DNA of 64,000 bases from CBDBJR01 sp965206445 (GTDB lineage Bacteria > Pseudomonadota > Gammaproteobacteria > Arenicellales > Poriferihabitantaceae): positions 2,480,001-2,544,000 of the forward strand of contig CBDBJR010000002.1 of NCBI GenBank assembly GCA_965206445.1, given 5' to 3'. The position numbers and the translations under genes were made by a program. A model generated the notes under the pieces. The model was given only the letters and a program-made list of their open reading frames with translations, had not been told where the DNA came from and ran no database searches. Of this stretch, positions 36,400 through 45,466 are shown piece after piece. Each line of letters opens with the position of its first letter. Within the stretch, counting starts at the first letter, position 1.

Positions 36400-37421
36400 T
36401 CCAGCTCGCCTGGCCATGGGTGTTTTTCCTGCTGCCGCTGCCGCTGCTGGCGAGAGCGCTGCTGGCGCCGACCGACAGCCATCGGGCGGCGTTGAAAGTG
36501 CCGTTTTACGCCGACCTGAAACAGGCCGGGCAGCACGGACGCACCGGCGGCAGTCGGCTGCGCTGGCTGCTGCTGAGTGCGATCTGGCTTTGCCTGGTGG
36601 CCGCGGCGGCCCGCCCGCAGCAGCTCGGTGAGCTGGTCGATATCCCGGTCAGCGGTCGGGATCTGATGCTGGCGGTCGACATTTCCGCCAGTATGCGGGC
36701 CGGCGACATGCTGCATAACCGACAGCTGCAAACCCGGCTGGACGCGGTCAAGCGGGTTGCCGGTGACTTTATCCAGCGGCGCACCGGCGATCGCATCGGC
36801 CTGATCCTGTTCGGCACGCGGGCCTATTTGCAGTCGCCGCTGAGCCAGGATCGAAAAACCGTGAAGCAGTTTCTGGACGAGGCGGAGATCGGCATTGCCG
36901 GCGAAAAAACCGCGATCGGCGATGCCATCGGGCTGACCATCAAACGGCTGGAAAAGTCCGCCGGGCGGGACAAGGTATTGCTGCTGCTGACCGACGGCAG
37001 CAACACCGCCGGTGCAACCGCGCCGGATAAAGCCGCCCAGCTGGCCGCCGCTACCGGGCTGAAAATTCACGCAATTGGCATCGGCTCGGCCCACCAGGCG
37101 GGCAGCGGCCTGCTCAGCCTGCGCCGCGGCAGTCCGGTCGGCGACCTGGACGAGGCGCTGCTTAAACGGATTGCGGCCAACAGCGGCGGCGCGTACTTTC
37201 GGGCGACCGATGCCGATGCGCTGGAGGAGATTTACCGGCTGATCGACCAGCTGGAGCCGGTCGAGCGGAGCAACTATCTGCGCCCCAACCGGGAGGTCTT
37301 TTTCTGGCCGCTGGGGGCGGCGCTGCTGCTGTTTCTCGGGGCGGCGGGCGTGATGCTGGTACGGGCGCTGCTGCCGGTGTCCGCGGCCGATGAAACCACC
37401 CCGTCGATCAGGGCGGTCTAG
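36396..37421 (+). CDS. BatA-like VWA-domain membrane protein
   Basis: A 341-residue protein with an N-terminal pair of helices (WPWVFFLLPLPLLARALL; LLLSAIWLCLVAAAARP), a von Willebrand A domain and a C-terminal helix (FFWPLGAALLLFLGAAG). The metal-ion-dependent adhesion site is intact: DISASM near residue 90, then TAIGDAIG and LLLTDGSNTAG. The start at 36396 overlaps the DUF4381 stop. BatA-type proteins are implicated in aerotolerance and envelope stress, probably as partners of the MoxR ATPase. Confidence 0.9.
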   Translation: MIQLAWPWVFFLLPLPLLARALLAPTDSHRAALKVPFYADLKQAGQHGRTGGSRLRWLLLSAIWLCLVAAAARPQQLGELVDIPVSGRDLMLAVDISASMRAGDMLHNRQLQTRLDAVKRVAGDFIQRRTGDRIGLILFGTRAYLQSPLSQDRKTVKQFLDEAEIGIAGEKTAIGDAIGLTIKRLEKSAGRDKVLLLLTDGSNTAGATAPDKAAQLAAATGLKIHAIGIGSAHQAGSGLLSLRRGSPVGDLDEALLKRIAANSGGAYFRATDADALEEIYRLIDQLEPVERSNYLRPNREVFFWPLGAALLLFLGAAGVMLVRALLPVSAADETTPSIRAV

Positions 37422-37424
37422 GCG

Positions 37425-39296
37425 ATGTCGGGCGATTTGTCGGAATGGCATTTTCTGCGGCCGCAGTGGCTGCTGGCGCTGCCGCTGGGGCTCGCGCTGA
37501 TCGGCCTGTGCTGGCATTATCTGGCGCCGCGATCGAATTGGGATCGGCTCTGCGATGCGCACCTGCTGCGCTATCTGACGGTCGGGCAAAATCGACCCGG
37601 CGGCCGGCGGCCGCTGGGGGCACTGCTGGTCGGCTATTTGCTCGCCGTAGTGGCCGCCGCCGGGCCGAGCTGGGAACAACAGCCGCAGCCGGCGTACCGC
37701 ACTGCGCAGGGACGGGTGCTGGTCTACGACCTGTCGAGCTCGATGGACAGTATCGATCTGGCGCCGTCGCGCCTGACCCGGGCGCGGTTCAAATTGACCG
37801 ATTTGATCGCCGCCGGTCAGGGACGACAGCAGGGGCTGGTGGTGTTTGCCGGCGATGCGTTTGTCGTCGCCCCGCTGACCGATGATATTGAAACGCTGCA
37901 TAACCTGATCCCGTCGCTGACTACCGCCAGCGTCCCGGTGCAGGGCAGCCGCGCCGACCTGGGCCTGAAACTGGCCGCCGAACTGCTCGACAATGCCGGC
38001 TATACGCACGGCGAGGTTATTTTGATCGCCGACGGCGTGAGCGCCGACAGTGCGGCGGTGGCGGCCGACCTGGCGCGGCGCAATTACCCGGTGTCGGTGC
38101 TGGCGGTGGGCAGCGGGCAAGGGGCGCCGATACCGCTGGCCGATGGCGGGCTGCTGAAAGATGCCGCCGGCAATATCGTGCTGGCCGGGGTGCGCTTTGC
38201 CGAGCTGCAACAGGTGGCCGCCAGCGGTCAGGGGGTATACAGTCAAATCCAGGTTGACGACCGCGATATCCGGGTACTCAACAGCGCGGCAGCCGGGCCG
38301 GCGGTGGCGGCGAGTGCGACCGACGACGACCCGTTTGCCGATGCACTGTGGCTGGACCGCGGCGCATGGCTGCTGCTGCCGCTGCTGCTGCTGGCCAGCA
38401 CCGGCTTTCGGCGCGGCTGGCTGCTGGTGTTGGTGCTGGCCACGCCGTCGCTGATGCCGACCAGGGCAATCGCATTCGACTGGGCCGACCTGTGGCTGCG
38501 GCCGGAACAGCAGGCCGCGCAGGCCCTCGACCGCGAGGATTTCACCACCTTGTCAACCAGTCCGCTGCCGGGCTGGCAGGGCGCCGGGCACTACCGGCAG
38601 AACCACCATGCGCAGGCGGTCGAGGCCTTTGCCCAGCAGCCCGGCGCGCGCGGCTGGTATAACCGCGGCAACGCGCTGGCCCACTCGGGGGCGCTGGAAG
38701 CGGCGCTCGAGGCGTACAATCAGGCACTCGAATTGGACGCCGAATTCGACGATGCGAGATTCAATCGTGAGCTGGTCTGGCAACTGCTCGAACAGGCGGC
38801 GCAATCCGGCCAGACGGGCGGCGACCCGTCGCAGCAGGGCGACGACGATCAGGCCGGGCAGCAGCAAACCGGACAGCAGGCCGACGACGATCAGGCCGGG
38901 CAGCAGCAAACCGGGCAGCAGGGCGACGACGATCAGGCCGGACAGCAGCAAGCCGGGCAGCAGGCCGACGACGATCAGGCCGGGCAGCAGCAAGCCGGAC
39001 AGCAGGCCGACGACGATCAGGCCGAGCAGCCGGAGGACACGGCTGATCAGGCCCAGTCGACCGCCGTGGCGGATGATCAAGCTCCGGCCGACCCGGCTGA
39101 CGATGACGCCGAGCGCGCAACCACGTCATCGGCCGACCCAGACCAGACCGATGAGCAGCAGCTCACGGCGCAGCAATACCAGGCGTTGCAGTATTGGCTG
39201 CGGCAGATACCCGATGATCCCGGTGGATTGCTGCGGCGCAAATTCGCCCATCAATACCGGCAGCGCCCGCAGCAGAAAGAGGCGCAGAAATGGTAG
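37425..39296 (+). CDS. BatB/BatC fusion: VWA plus TPR protein with a 14-residue repeat
   Basis: A 623-residue protein. Two N-terminal helices are followed by a VWA domain with its metal site at DLSSSMDS (Asp102), ADGVSADS, and a helix near residue 320. A TPR segment follows (WYNRGNALAHSGALEAALEAYNQALEL, about residues 410-450), so BatB and BatC are joined in one chain. Residues ~472-537 are a tandem repeat of GDDDQAGQQQTGQQ units, followed by an acidic tail and a QYQALQYWLRQIPDDPGGLLRRKF motif common at the end of such TPR proteins. It starts 3 bases after BatA and overlaps BatD by 7 bases. Confidence 0.9.
   Translation: MSGDLSEWHFLRPQWLLALPLGLALIGLCWHYLAPRSNWDRLCDAHLLRYLTVGQNRPGGRRPLGALLVGYLLAVVAAAGPSWEQQPQPAYRTAQGRVLVYDLSSSMDSIDLAPSRLTRARFKLTDLIAAGQGRQQGLVVFAGDAFVVAPLTDDIETLHNLIPSLTTASVPVQGSRADLGLKLAAELLDNAGYTHGEVILIADGVSADSAAVAADLARRNYPVSVLAVGSGQGAPIPLADGGLLKDAAGNIVLAGVRFAELQQVAASGQGVYSQIQVDDRDIRVLNSAAAGPAVAASATDDDPFADALWLDRGAWLLLPLLLLASTGFRRGWLLVLVLATPSLMPTRAIAFDWADLWLRPEQQAAQALDREDFTTLSTSPLPGWQGAGHYRQNHHAQAVEAFAQQPGARGWYNRGNALAHSGALEAALEAYNQALELDAEFDDARFNRELVWQLLEQAAQSGQTGGDPSQQGDDDQAGQQQTGQQADDDQAGQQQTGQQGDDDQAGQQQAGQQADDDQAGQQQAGQQADDDQAEQPEDTADQAQSTAVADDQAPADPADDDAERATTSSADPDQTDEQQLTAQQYQALQYWLRQIPDDPGGLLRRKFAHQYRQRPQQKEAQKW
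38839..39033. repeat. 42-bp in-frame tandem repeat in the BatB/C gene (about 4.6 units)
   Basis: Four full units and a partial fifth encode (G/A)DDDQAGQQQ(T/A)GQQ. The units are nearly identical at the DNA level, so the copy number may vary between strains. The period is a multiple of three. Confidence 0.93.
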
Positions 39297-41041
39297 CGAG
39301 GCCACGTTTGCGCTCCGCTGCGGCGGCATTTTGTTTACTGCTCGGGGTGGTTGCGGGTGCGCCGCCGGCCGCCGCCGACACCCGGGCAACGCTGGATCGC
39401 GACCGCATTCACGCCGATGAAACCGTGCGTCTGGTGATTCAAACCGACGGGCAGGATCAGGGCGCTCAACCCGACCTGCGCGCATTGGAAGCCAACTTCG
39501 AGCTGCTGAGCAGCAGCAGTCAGCGCAACATTTCGATCACCAACGGGCAGCAGCAATCCAGCCGCCAATGGCTGATTGAGCTGGCACCCAAAACCACCGG
39601 CAGCATTGTCATTGCGCCGATTCGGGTCGGCGCGGCGGTCACCAACCCGCTGACCCTGACCGTGCTGCCGCCGCGCAACCAAACGGCGACGGACGCACAG
39701 CCGGTGTTTGTCGAGGTCGACGTCATGCCCCGGCAAGCCTATGTACAGCAGCAGATCGACTTGATCATCAAGCTGTATATCGCCATTACCGGACAGATCA
39801 CCGGCACACTGAGCGAGCCGCAGCACAACGATGTCAACGTGCAAAGAATCGGCGCCGACACCCAGTACGGTCAGACCCGGCAAGGCCAGCAATATCGGAT
39901 AATCGAACGGCGGTACGTGCTGTTTGCACAAAAAAGCGGCCTGATTCCCCTGCCGCCGATCCGGTTTGAAGGCCGGTTGCAATCGAGCGGCCAATCGAAC
40001 CAGGGCGCGTTTAACAACCTTTTCAATCAGGGTCAGCCCATCCGGGCCCGCTCGGGCGCCATCCGGCTCGACGTGCTGCCGCCCAATCCGCAGTACACCG
40101 GCAGCCCGTGGCTGCCGGCAGAGCAACTGCAAATAACCGAGCTGGCCCAGCCGTCCGCACCGTCGGACATCACCGTGGGGCAGCCGATCAACCGGCAAAT
40201 CCGAATCCAGGCGAACGGCCTCACGGCGGAACAACTGGCCGAGATCAGCCTGCCCGCCTCCGAACAGTACAAAGCCTATGCCGATCGGCCGGAGCGGACG
40301 ACCACCACCGATAACGGCAAAATGGCCGCCCAGCTGACCCAGAGCTTTGCGCTGATACCGACCCGCGCCGGCACATTGACGCTGCCGGAAATCAAAATCG
40401 ACTGGTGGGATACCCGCGAAAATCGGCAGCGAGCCGCCGTTTTACCGGCGCAGCAGATCACCGTCAGCCCGGCGGTCGCCGCCCCGCAGCCCGGGCAAAC
40501 CGCCACGCCGGCCGACCCGGCGCTGACAGCGGCCGGAGCAGACGGCGAGCAGCCGGTATCGACGGCAGCCGGCAACGCGCAGCGGCGCTGGCAACTGGTC
40601 AGCGCCGTGCTGCTGGCATTGTGGCTGGCGACGCTGGCAATCCTGGCGCCACGCTGGCGCCGCCGGTCGCAGCGCGCCCCGCCCGCCGCCGACCAGCGCC
40701 CCGGGCAGCCCGATGCCGGGCAAGCGCTGAAAGCACTGCGGCAGGCCTGTACGGGTGGTCAACCGGCGAAAATCCGCCGCGCGCTGCTGCACTGGGCGGC
40801 GGCCACCTGGCCGCGCACGGCGCCGCAAACGCTCTCGGATATCACCGCATTGACCACCGAAGCGGCGTTAAATGACCACATCCGACAACTGGACGCGGCG
40901 CTGTATGCCAGCCACGACAGCGACTGGAGTGCGGGTCGGCTGTGGCATCTGGTCAACGACTACGCCCGCCGCCATGCTGCCGACCCGGCCGCCCCCGAAC
41001 CGGCGGCAGCGGCCGGGTTGCCGGCGCTGTATCCGTTATGA
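39290..41041 (+). CDS. batD: BatD-like protein (oxygen-tolerance family)
   Basis: A 583-residue exported protein, last of the Bat operon. It has a signal peptide (MVARPRLRSAAAAFCLLLGVVAG, cleavage near AAAD). A long beta-rich region follows with BatD hallmarks such as RDRIHADETVRLVI, LLSSSSQRNISITNGQQQS and VDVMPRQAYVQQQIDLIIKL. A single helix near residue 440 (AVLLALWLATLAIL) and a short cytoplasmic domain close the chain. The repeated Ig-like modules probably face the periplasm. Its start lies inside the end of the BatB/C gene. It is convergent with folE2, 10 bases away. Confidence 0.9.
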   Translation: MVARPRLRSAAAAFCLLLGVVAGAPPAAADTRATLDRDRIHADETVRLVIQTDGQDQGAQPDLRALEANFELLSSSSQRNISITNGQQQSSRQWLIELAPKTTGSIVIAPIRVGAAVTNPLTLTVLPPRNQTATDAQPVFVEVDVMPRQAYVQQQIDLIIKLYIAITGQITGTLSEPQHNDVNVQRIGADTQYGQTRQGQQYRIIERRYVLFAQKSGLIPLPPIRFEGRLQSSGQSNQGAFNNLFNQGQPIRARSGAIRLDVLPPNPQYTGSPWLPAEQLQITELAQPSAPSDITVGQPINRQIRIQANGLTAEQLAEISLPASEQYKAYADRPERTTTTDNGKMAAQLTQSFALIPTRAGTLTLPEIKIDWWDTRENRQRAAVLPAQQITVSPAVAAPQPGQTATPADPALTAAGADGEQPVSTAAGNAQRRWQLVSAVLLALWLATLAILAPRWRRRSQRAPPAADQRPGQPDAGQALKALRQACTGGQPAKIRRALLHWAAATWPRTAPQTLSDITALTTEAALNDHIRQLDAALYASHDSDWSAGRLWHLVNDYARRHAADPAAPEPAAAAGLPALYPL

Positions 41042-41051
41042 TCCCCGGCGG

Positions 41052-41897
41052 CTACCGGGGTGGCATCGGGCGGGCTATCTGCGCGAATGCAGAATGGTTG
41101 TGGATCGATTCAAAGTTTTCCACGGTGACCGTATAGGCGCCGATGCGCTCGTCCCGATTGCAGCACTGAGCGACATCGCGCACCAGATCCTCGACAAATT
41201 TGGGGTTGTCGTAGGCCTGTTCGGTGAGAAATTTTTCATCGCTGCGCTTGAGCAAGCCATACAATTGCGCGCTGGCCTGCGATTCGACCATGGCCACGAG
41301 CGCTTCGATCGAGAGCACGGCGCGGTCGTTGGCCGGGGCGGCTTCGAGCGTCACATGCGCGCGTTGATTGTGCGCGCCATAATCCGATATGGCTTTCGAG
41401 CACGGGCACAGGCTGGTCACCGGGATGACGATTTTGAGTATGCTCGGGTGCGCATCAGGCCCAATCTCGCCAATAAAGCTGGTCTGATAATCAAGCAGGC
41501 TGGCAATCCCGCTGACCGGCGCGGTCTTCGAGATAAAGTAGGGAAAAGTCATCTCGATGCGCCCGCTACGGGCGTCCAGCCGGTCGCACATGCGCGTCAG
41601 CCACTCAGCAAAGGACGCCATAGTCCAACACCGGTCGCCGCCGAGCAAGTCGATAAAGCGCGACATGTGCGTACCTCTGACGTCCGCCGCCAGGCCGACA
41701 CTCATACTAAAGCAAGCCACCGTTGACTGCGCCGCACCCCGATCCTGCACCACCACCGGATAGCGCAGCCGACGAATGCCAACCTGATTGATTGCCAGAT
41801 TGCGACCATCGGCACGGCTTTGCACATCCGCCAGCGCGAGCGCATCCCGACCGGAGGCGGCGCCGGATGGCGGCGCCGATTGACGCTGGCTAGACAT
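41052..41897 (-). CDS. folE2: GTP cyclohydrolase FolE2 (type IB)
   Basis: A 281-residue enzyme that opens GTP to 7,8-dihydroneopterin triphosphate, first step of folate (and queuosine precursor) synthesis. Key segments are VGLAADVRGTHMSRF, TSLCPCSKAISDYGAHNQRAHV (metal-binding Cys and His) and NPKFVEDLVRDVAQ. The start at 41897 is preferred (MSSQRQSA); an in-frame ATG at 41933 would add 12 residues. The heptamer array lies about 100 bases upstream, between it and dxs. Confidence 0.93.
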   Translation of the reverse strand: MSSQRQSAPPSGAASGRDALALADVQSRADGRNLAINQVGIRRLRYPVVVQDRGAAQSTVACFSMSVGLAADVRGTHMSRFIDLLGGDRCWTMASFAEWLTRMCDRLDARSGRIEMTFPYFISKTAPVSGIASLLDYQTSFIGEIGPDAHPSILKIVIPVTSLCPCSKAISDYGAHNQRAHVTLEAAPANDRAVLSIEALVAMVESQASAQLYGLLKRSDEKFLTEQAYDNPKFVEDLVRDVAQCCNRDERIGAYTVTVENFESIHNHSAFAQIARPMPPR

Positions 41898-41995
41898 GGT
41901 CTTATCAACTCCGACAGTAGATCGCATCAACACATTTTACCTTGATTAGCCAGCAATAGCGCATCGCCCCCACCCGCCAAATCCCCAATTGAACA

Positions 41996-42180
41996 TCCCC
42001 AATTCCCAATTCCCAATTCCCAATTCCCAATTCCCAATTCCCAATTCCCAATTCCCAATTCCCAATTCCCAATTCCCAATTCCCAATTCCCAATTCCCAA
42101 TTCCCAATTCCCAATTCCTAATTCCTAATTCCTAATTCCTAATTCCCGCCGCAGGCGGATTTCCCGCCGAAGGCGGATCT
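41996..42180. repeat. Heptamer tandem array (AATTCCC)16 with G-quadruplex spacing on the minus strand
   Basis: Sixteen perfect AATTCCC units (42001-42112) are followed by four AATTCCT and one AATTCCC, then two CCGCCGNAGGCGG palindromes. On the minus strand the array reads GGGAATT repeated, that is, G3 tracts separated by 4-base loops. It lies downstream of dxs and upstream of folE2, both transcribed from the minus strand. The dxs stop codon lies inside it. Confidence 0.95.
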
Positions 42181-44048
42181 TCCAGCCGCTGTAAAATCCG
42201 CCGCTGCACACTGGCCGCATCCAGCCCGCACTCGGCCAGTTGCTGCTCGCGGCTGCCCTGCTCGATATGCCGGTCGGGAATCCCCAGATTGAGCACCTCG
42301 ACGGCGCGCCGATTGGCCGCCAGCACTTCGTTAACCGCCGACCCAGCCCCCCCCATCAGCACATGATCCTCGAGCGTGACCAGCAATGCACCGCTATCCG
42401 CCAGCTGCAAAATCAAGGCCTCATCCAGCGGCTTGACGAACCGCATATTGACCAGCGTACACGCCAGCTGTTCGGCCACCGGCTCGGCCAGCGCGACCAG
42501 CGCGCCAAACGCCAGAATGGCAACCTCCCGGCCCGGCCCGGCCGCCTGCCGGCGAATTTCGGCTTTGCCCAGCGGCAGCGCCGTCATGGCCGCGACTTCC
42601 GCCACCCCCGGACCGCTGCCGCGCGGGTAGCGCACCGCAGCCGGCCCCGGGTGGTGATACGCGGTATGCAGCATATCCCGGCACTCGCGCTCGTCCGCCG
42701 GCGCCATGACCACCATGCCGGGGATGCAGCGCAAAAAAGCATAATCATAATTGCCCGCATGCGTCGCCCCATCCGCACCAACCAGGCCGGCGCGGTCAAT
42801 CGCCAGCGTCACGTCCAGTTCCTGAATCGCAATATCGTGGATCAATTGGTCGTAGGCGCGCTGCAAAAAAGTCGCGTAGATCGCCACCACCGGCTTATAG
42901 CCCTCGCACACCAGCCCGGCGGCAAACGTCAGCGCATGCTGTTCGGCGATGCCGACGTCGAAGTAGCGGTCGGGATAGTCCTGCGAAAACCGCACCAGGC
43001 CGGAGCCCTCGCGCATCGCCGGGGTAATGCCGATCAGGCGCTCGTCCTGCGCCGCCGTATCACACAGCCAATCGCCAAACACGCCGGTGTAGGTACGCGC
43101 CCGGCTTCGGCTTTCCATTTTCCCGGTGCCCGGGTTGAACGGGGTGACGCCGTGAAAAATACACGGGTCACCCTCGGCCGGCTGGAATCCTTTGCCCTTT
43201 TGGGTGACGACATGCAAAAAGCGCGGCCCCTTGATCTCCAGCATATTGCGCAAGGTGGCGACCAGGGTATGCAGATTATGCCCGTCAATCGGGCCGATAT
43301 AATAAAACCCCAGCTCCTCGAACAGCGTGCTCGGCATCACCATGCCCTTCATGTGCTCTTCCCAGCGGCGCGCGAGATTTTTGACCGACGGCGGCAGCGT
43401 GCTGAGCACGGTCTTGCTGCCTTCGCGCACACTGGTATACGCTTTGCCGGATAAAATGCGCGCCAGATAATTTGACACCGCGCCGACATTGGGCGAGATC
43501 GACATTTCGTTGTCGTTCAGGATGACCAGCAGGTTGGCGTCCAGATCGCCGGCATTATTCAACGCCTCAAACGCCATGCCGCCGGTCAGCGCGCCGTCGC
43601 CGATAACCGCCACCACTTCGCTGGCCTGGTGCGCCAGCTGCATCGCCACCGCCATCCCGAGCGCGGCGCTGATCGAGGTGCTCGCGTGGCCGGCGCCAAA
43701 GGTATCGAATTCGCTCTCACTGCGCCGCAAAAAACCGGACAACCCGCGATGCTGGCGGATACTGTGCAGGCCGTCGCGCCGACCGGTCAGAATTTTGTGC
43801 GGATACGCCTGATGGCCAATGTCCCAGACCAGCCGATCGGTCGGGGTGTCGAGCACATAGTGCAGCGCCAGAGTCAGCTCGACCGCGCCCAGACCGGGCG
43901 CCAAATGGCCGCCGGTCTGCGAGGTCACCGCAATCAGATACTGCCGCAGCTCCGCCGCCAGCTGCGGCAACCGGCGCGCTTCCAGCTGCCGCAGTTGCGC
44001 GGGGTGATCGATGCTGAATAACAGCGGGTATGGGCTACTGTCCGGCAT
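42132..44048 (-). CDS. dxs: 1-Deoxy-D-xylulose-5-phosphate synthase
   Basis: A 638-residue thiamine-diphosphate enzyme that condenses pyruvate and glyceraldehyde 3-phosphate, first step of the MEP isoprenoid pathway. Seen are GHQAYPHKILTGR, the ThDP motif GDGALTGGMAFEALNNAG...NDN, YIGPIDGHN, AEQHALTFAAGLV and DRAGLVGADGATHAG. The last ~16 residues (EDPPSAGNPPAAGIRN) and the TAG stop are encoded by the adjacent repeat array, so the enzyme tail has been replaced or extended by repeat DNA. It begins 2 bases after the ispA stop and is third gene of xseB-ispA-dxs. Confidence 0.95.
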   Translation of the reverse strand: MPDSSPYPLLFSIDHPAQLRQLEARRLPQLAAELRQYLIAVTSQTGGHLAPGLGAVELTLALHYVLDTPTDRLVWDIGHQAYPHKILTGRRDGLHSIRQHRGLSGFLRRSESEFDTFGAGHASTSISAALGMAVAMQLAHQASEVVAVIGDGALTGGMAFEALNNAGDLDANLLVILNDNEMSISPNVGAVSNYLARILSGKAYTSVREGSKTVLSTLPPSVKNLARRWEEHMKGMVMPSTLFEELGFYYIGPIDGHNLHTLVATLRNMLEIKGPRFLHVVTQKGKGFQPAEGDPCIFHGVTPFNPGTGKMESRSRARTYTGVFGDWLCDTAAQDERLIGITPAMREGSGLVRFSQDYPDRYFDVGIAEQHALTFAAGLVCEGYKPVVAIYATFLQRAYDQLIHDIAIQELDVTLAIDRAGLVGADGATHAGNYDYAFLRCIPGMVVMAPADERECRDMLHTAYHHPGPAAVRYPRGSGPGVAEVAAMTALPLGKAEIRRQAAGPGREVAILAFGALVALAEPVAEQLACTLVNMRFVKPLDEALILQLADSGALLVTLEDHVLMGGAGSAVNEVLAANRRAVEVLNLGIPDRHIEQGSREQQLAECGLDAASVQRRILQRLEDPPSAGNPPAAGIRN

Positions 44049-44050
44049 GC

Positions 44051-44953
44051 CTAGTGGCTCCGATGGCGCACAAAATGAACCAGTTCAATCAAAAACCCGG
44101 CATTATCCCCTAAATCCTGCACCGATTCGATAGCCTGCCGACAAACTTTGTCGGCTTGCCGGCGGGCTTTTTCCAACCCAAAAAACGACACATAGGTTGA
44201 TTTGTCGTGCTGCCGGTCGGTGCCGGCCGCCTTGCCCAGCACCTCGGCGGTCGAAGTCGCATCCAGCAGATCATCGACAATTTGAAACGCCAGCCCGAGA
44301 TAGCCGGCATACCGGTCCAACTGCGTCACCAGCCGGTCGGTTGCCGTCTCACTGCTCAACGCCCCCAGCTGGGCCGCCGCCCGCATCAGCGCACCGGTTT
44401 TCAACCGGTGCATCCGCTGCAGCTGCGCCAGGCTGATCTGCGCCGCCGTCGCCTGCATATCGAGCTGCTGGCCGCCGACCATGCCGCCGCTGGCGCGCGC
44501 GAACAGGTGCAGCATGCGCAGGCGTCTGGCGGCATTGACGGTCAGCCCGGGGTCGCCGGCCAGCAACTCAAACGCCAGCGCCTGCAACGCGTCGCCCACC
44601 AGCACCGCGGTGGCCTCGTCAAATTGAATATGGCAGGCGGCGCGATCACGCCGCAGCGCGTCGTCGTCCATCGCCGGCAAATCATCGTGGGTCAGCGAAT
44701 ACGCATGCACCATCTCAACCGCCGCGGCGGCGGCATCCAGCTGCGCGATTTCAGCGCCCGCCAATTGCCCGCAGGCGTAGACCAGCATCGCCCGAATGCG
44801 CTTGCCGCCGCCCAGGCAGACATACCGCATCGCCTCATACAGCGGTGCCAGATCAGCCGAGTCGGTTGCCAATCCGGCTTGCAGCGCCTGCTCGCAGCGC
44901 CGACGGTAGCCGGCCGAAGTCAATTCAAATGACGACAAGGCGCTCCATCCCAA
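44051..44953 (-). CDS. ispA: Farnesyl/geranyl diphosphate synthase
   Basis: A 300-residue prenyltransferase making farnesyl diphosphate from IPP and DMAPP. It has the first aspartate-rich motif DDLPAMDDDALRRD, the second motif DDLLD, GGKRIRAMLVYACG and KTGALMRAA. No ATG is available in this frame between the xseB stop and the conserved region. The start must be a TTG at 44953, or the TTG at 44938, which has GGAG close before it. Translation is therefore probably coupled to xseB, whose stop is at 44975. Confidence 0.92.
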   Translation of the reverse strand: MGWSALSSFELTSAGYRRRCEQALQAGLATDSADLAPLYEAMRYVCLGGGKRIRAMLVYACGQLAGAEIAQLDAAAAAVEMVHAYSLTHDDLPAMDDDALRRDRAACHIQFDEATAVLVGDALQALAFELLAGDPGLTVNAARRLRMLHLFARASGGMVGGQQLDMQATAAQISLAQLQRMHRLKTGALMRAAAQLGALSSETATDRLVTQLDRYAGYLGLAFQIVDDLLDATSTAEVLGKAAGTDRQHDKSTYVSFFGLEKARRQADKVCRQAIESVQDLGDNAGFLIELVHFVRHRSH

Positions 44954-44974
44954 CCGCGCATCCGACCCGGCGCA

Positions 44975-45274
44975 TCATGCCTCGCGGTGGTCTTCGATTG
45001 CGCCATCCGTTTCCTCCCCCGCATCTGTTTCCTCCCCTGTGGGCGACAGCGGCTCGAGCACATATTCACCGTCTTTTTTAACCAGCCGGTCAACCCGCTG
45101 CTGCGCCTGATCGAGGCTGATGCGGCATTCGCGGGCCAGCGCCATGCCGTGTTCAAAATCTTTCAGCATGCGATCCAGCGCTTGATCGCCCTGCTCCATG
45201 CGGCTGACGATTTTCTCCAGTTCGGCCAGCGATTGCTCAAATGCCGGACGGGTGTCCCGGTTTGCTTTAGACAT
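44975..45274 (-). CDS. xseB: Exodeoxyribonuclease VII small subunit
   Basis: A 99-residue helical protein with FEQSLAELEKIVSRMEQGDQALDRMLKDFEHGMAL followed by a second helix, the XseB two-helix signature. It combines with XseA (not in this window) to digest single-stranded DNA. The acidic tail after residue 75 is longer than usual. It is first gene of the classical xseB-ispA-dxs cluster and divergent from parE, 192 bases away. Confidence 0.93.
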   Translation of the reverse strand: MSKANRDTRPAFEQSLAELEKIVSRMEQGDQALDRMLKDFEHGMALARECRISLDQAQQRVDRLVKKDGEYVLEPLSPTGEETDAGEETDGAIEDHREA

Positions 45275-45466
45275 ACAATTGGATTCGGCGATATAACGAC
45301 GGCAGGGCCGCCCGACAGTAAACGGGTGTTTGCGCCGGCAGGCGCATATACCCCCGTATGCTACCAGATTCCGACCGCCGAGCGCAGCCGAATCGGTCGC
45401 CGGATGATGCCCAATCGGTGGCCGATTGGGCTATGATCGCCCTCCCTGCAACCACCCCGAACCACG

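Noticed and set aside
41043..41060. CCCCGG/CCGGGG hairpin at the convergent ends of batD and folE2
   Set aside because: Short stem inside the folE2 end and no T-tract; not enough to call a terminator.
41905..42114. 69-codon frame translating as GIGNWEL repeats
   Set aside because: It is only the translation of the heptamer array (GGGAATT)n; no gene signals.
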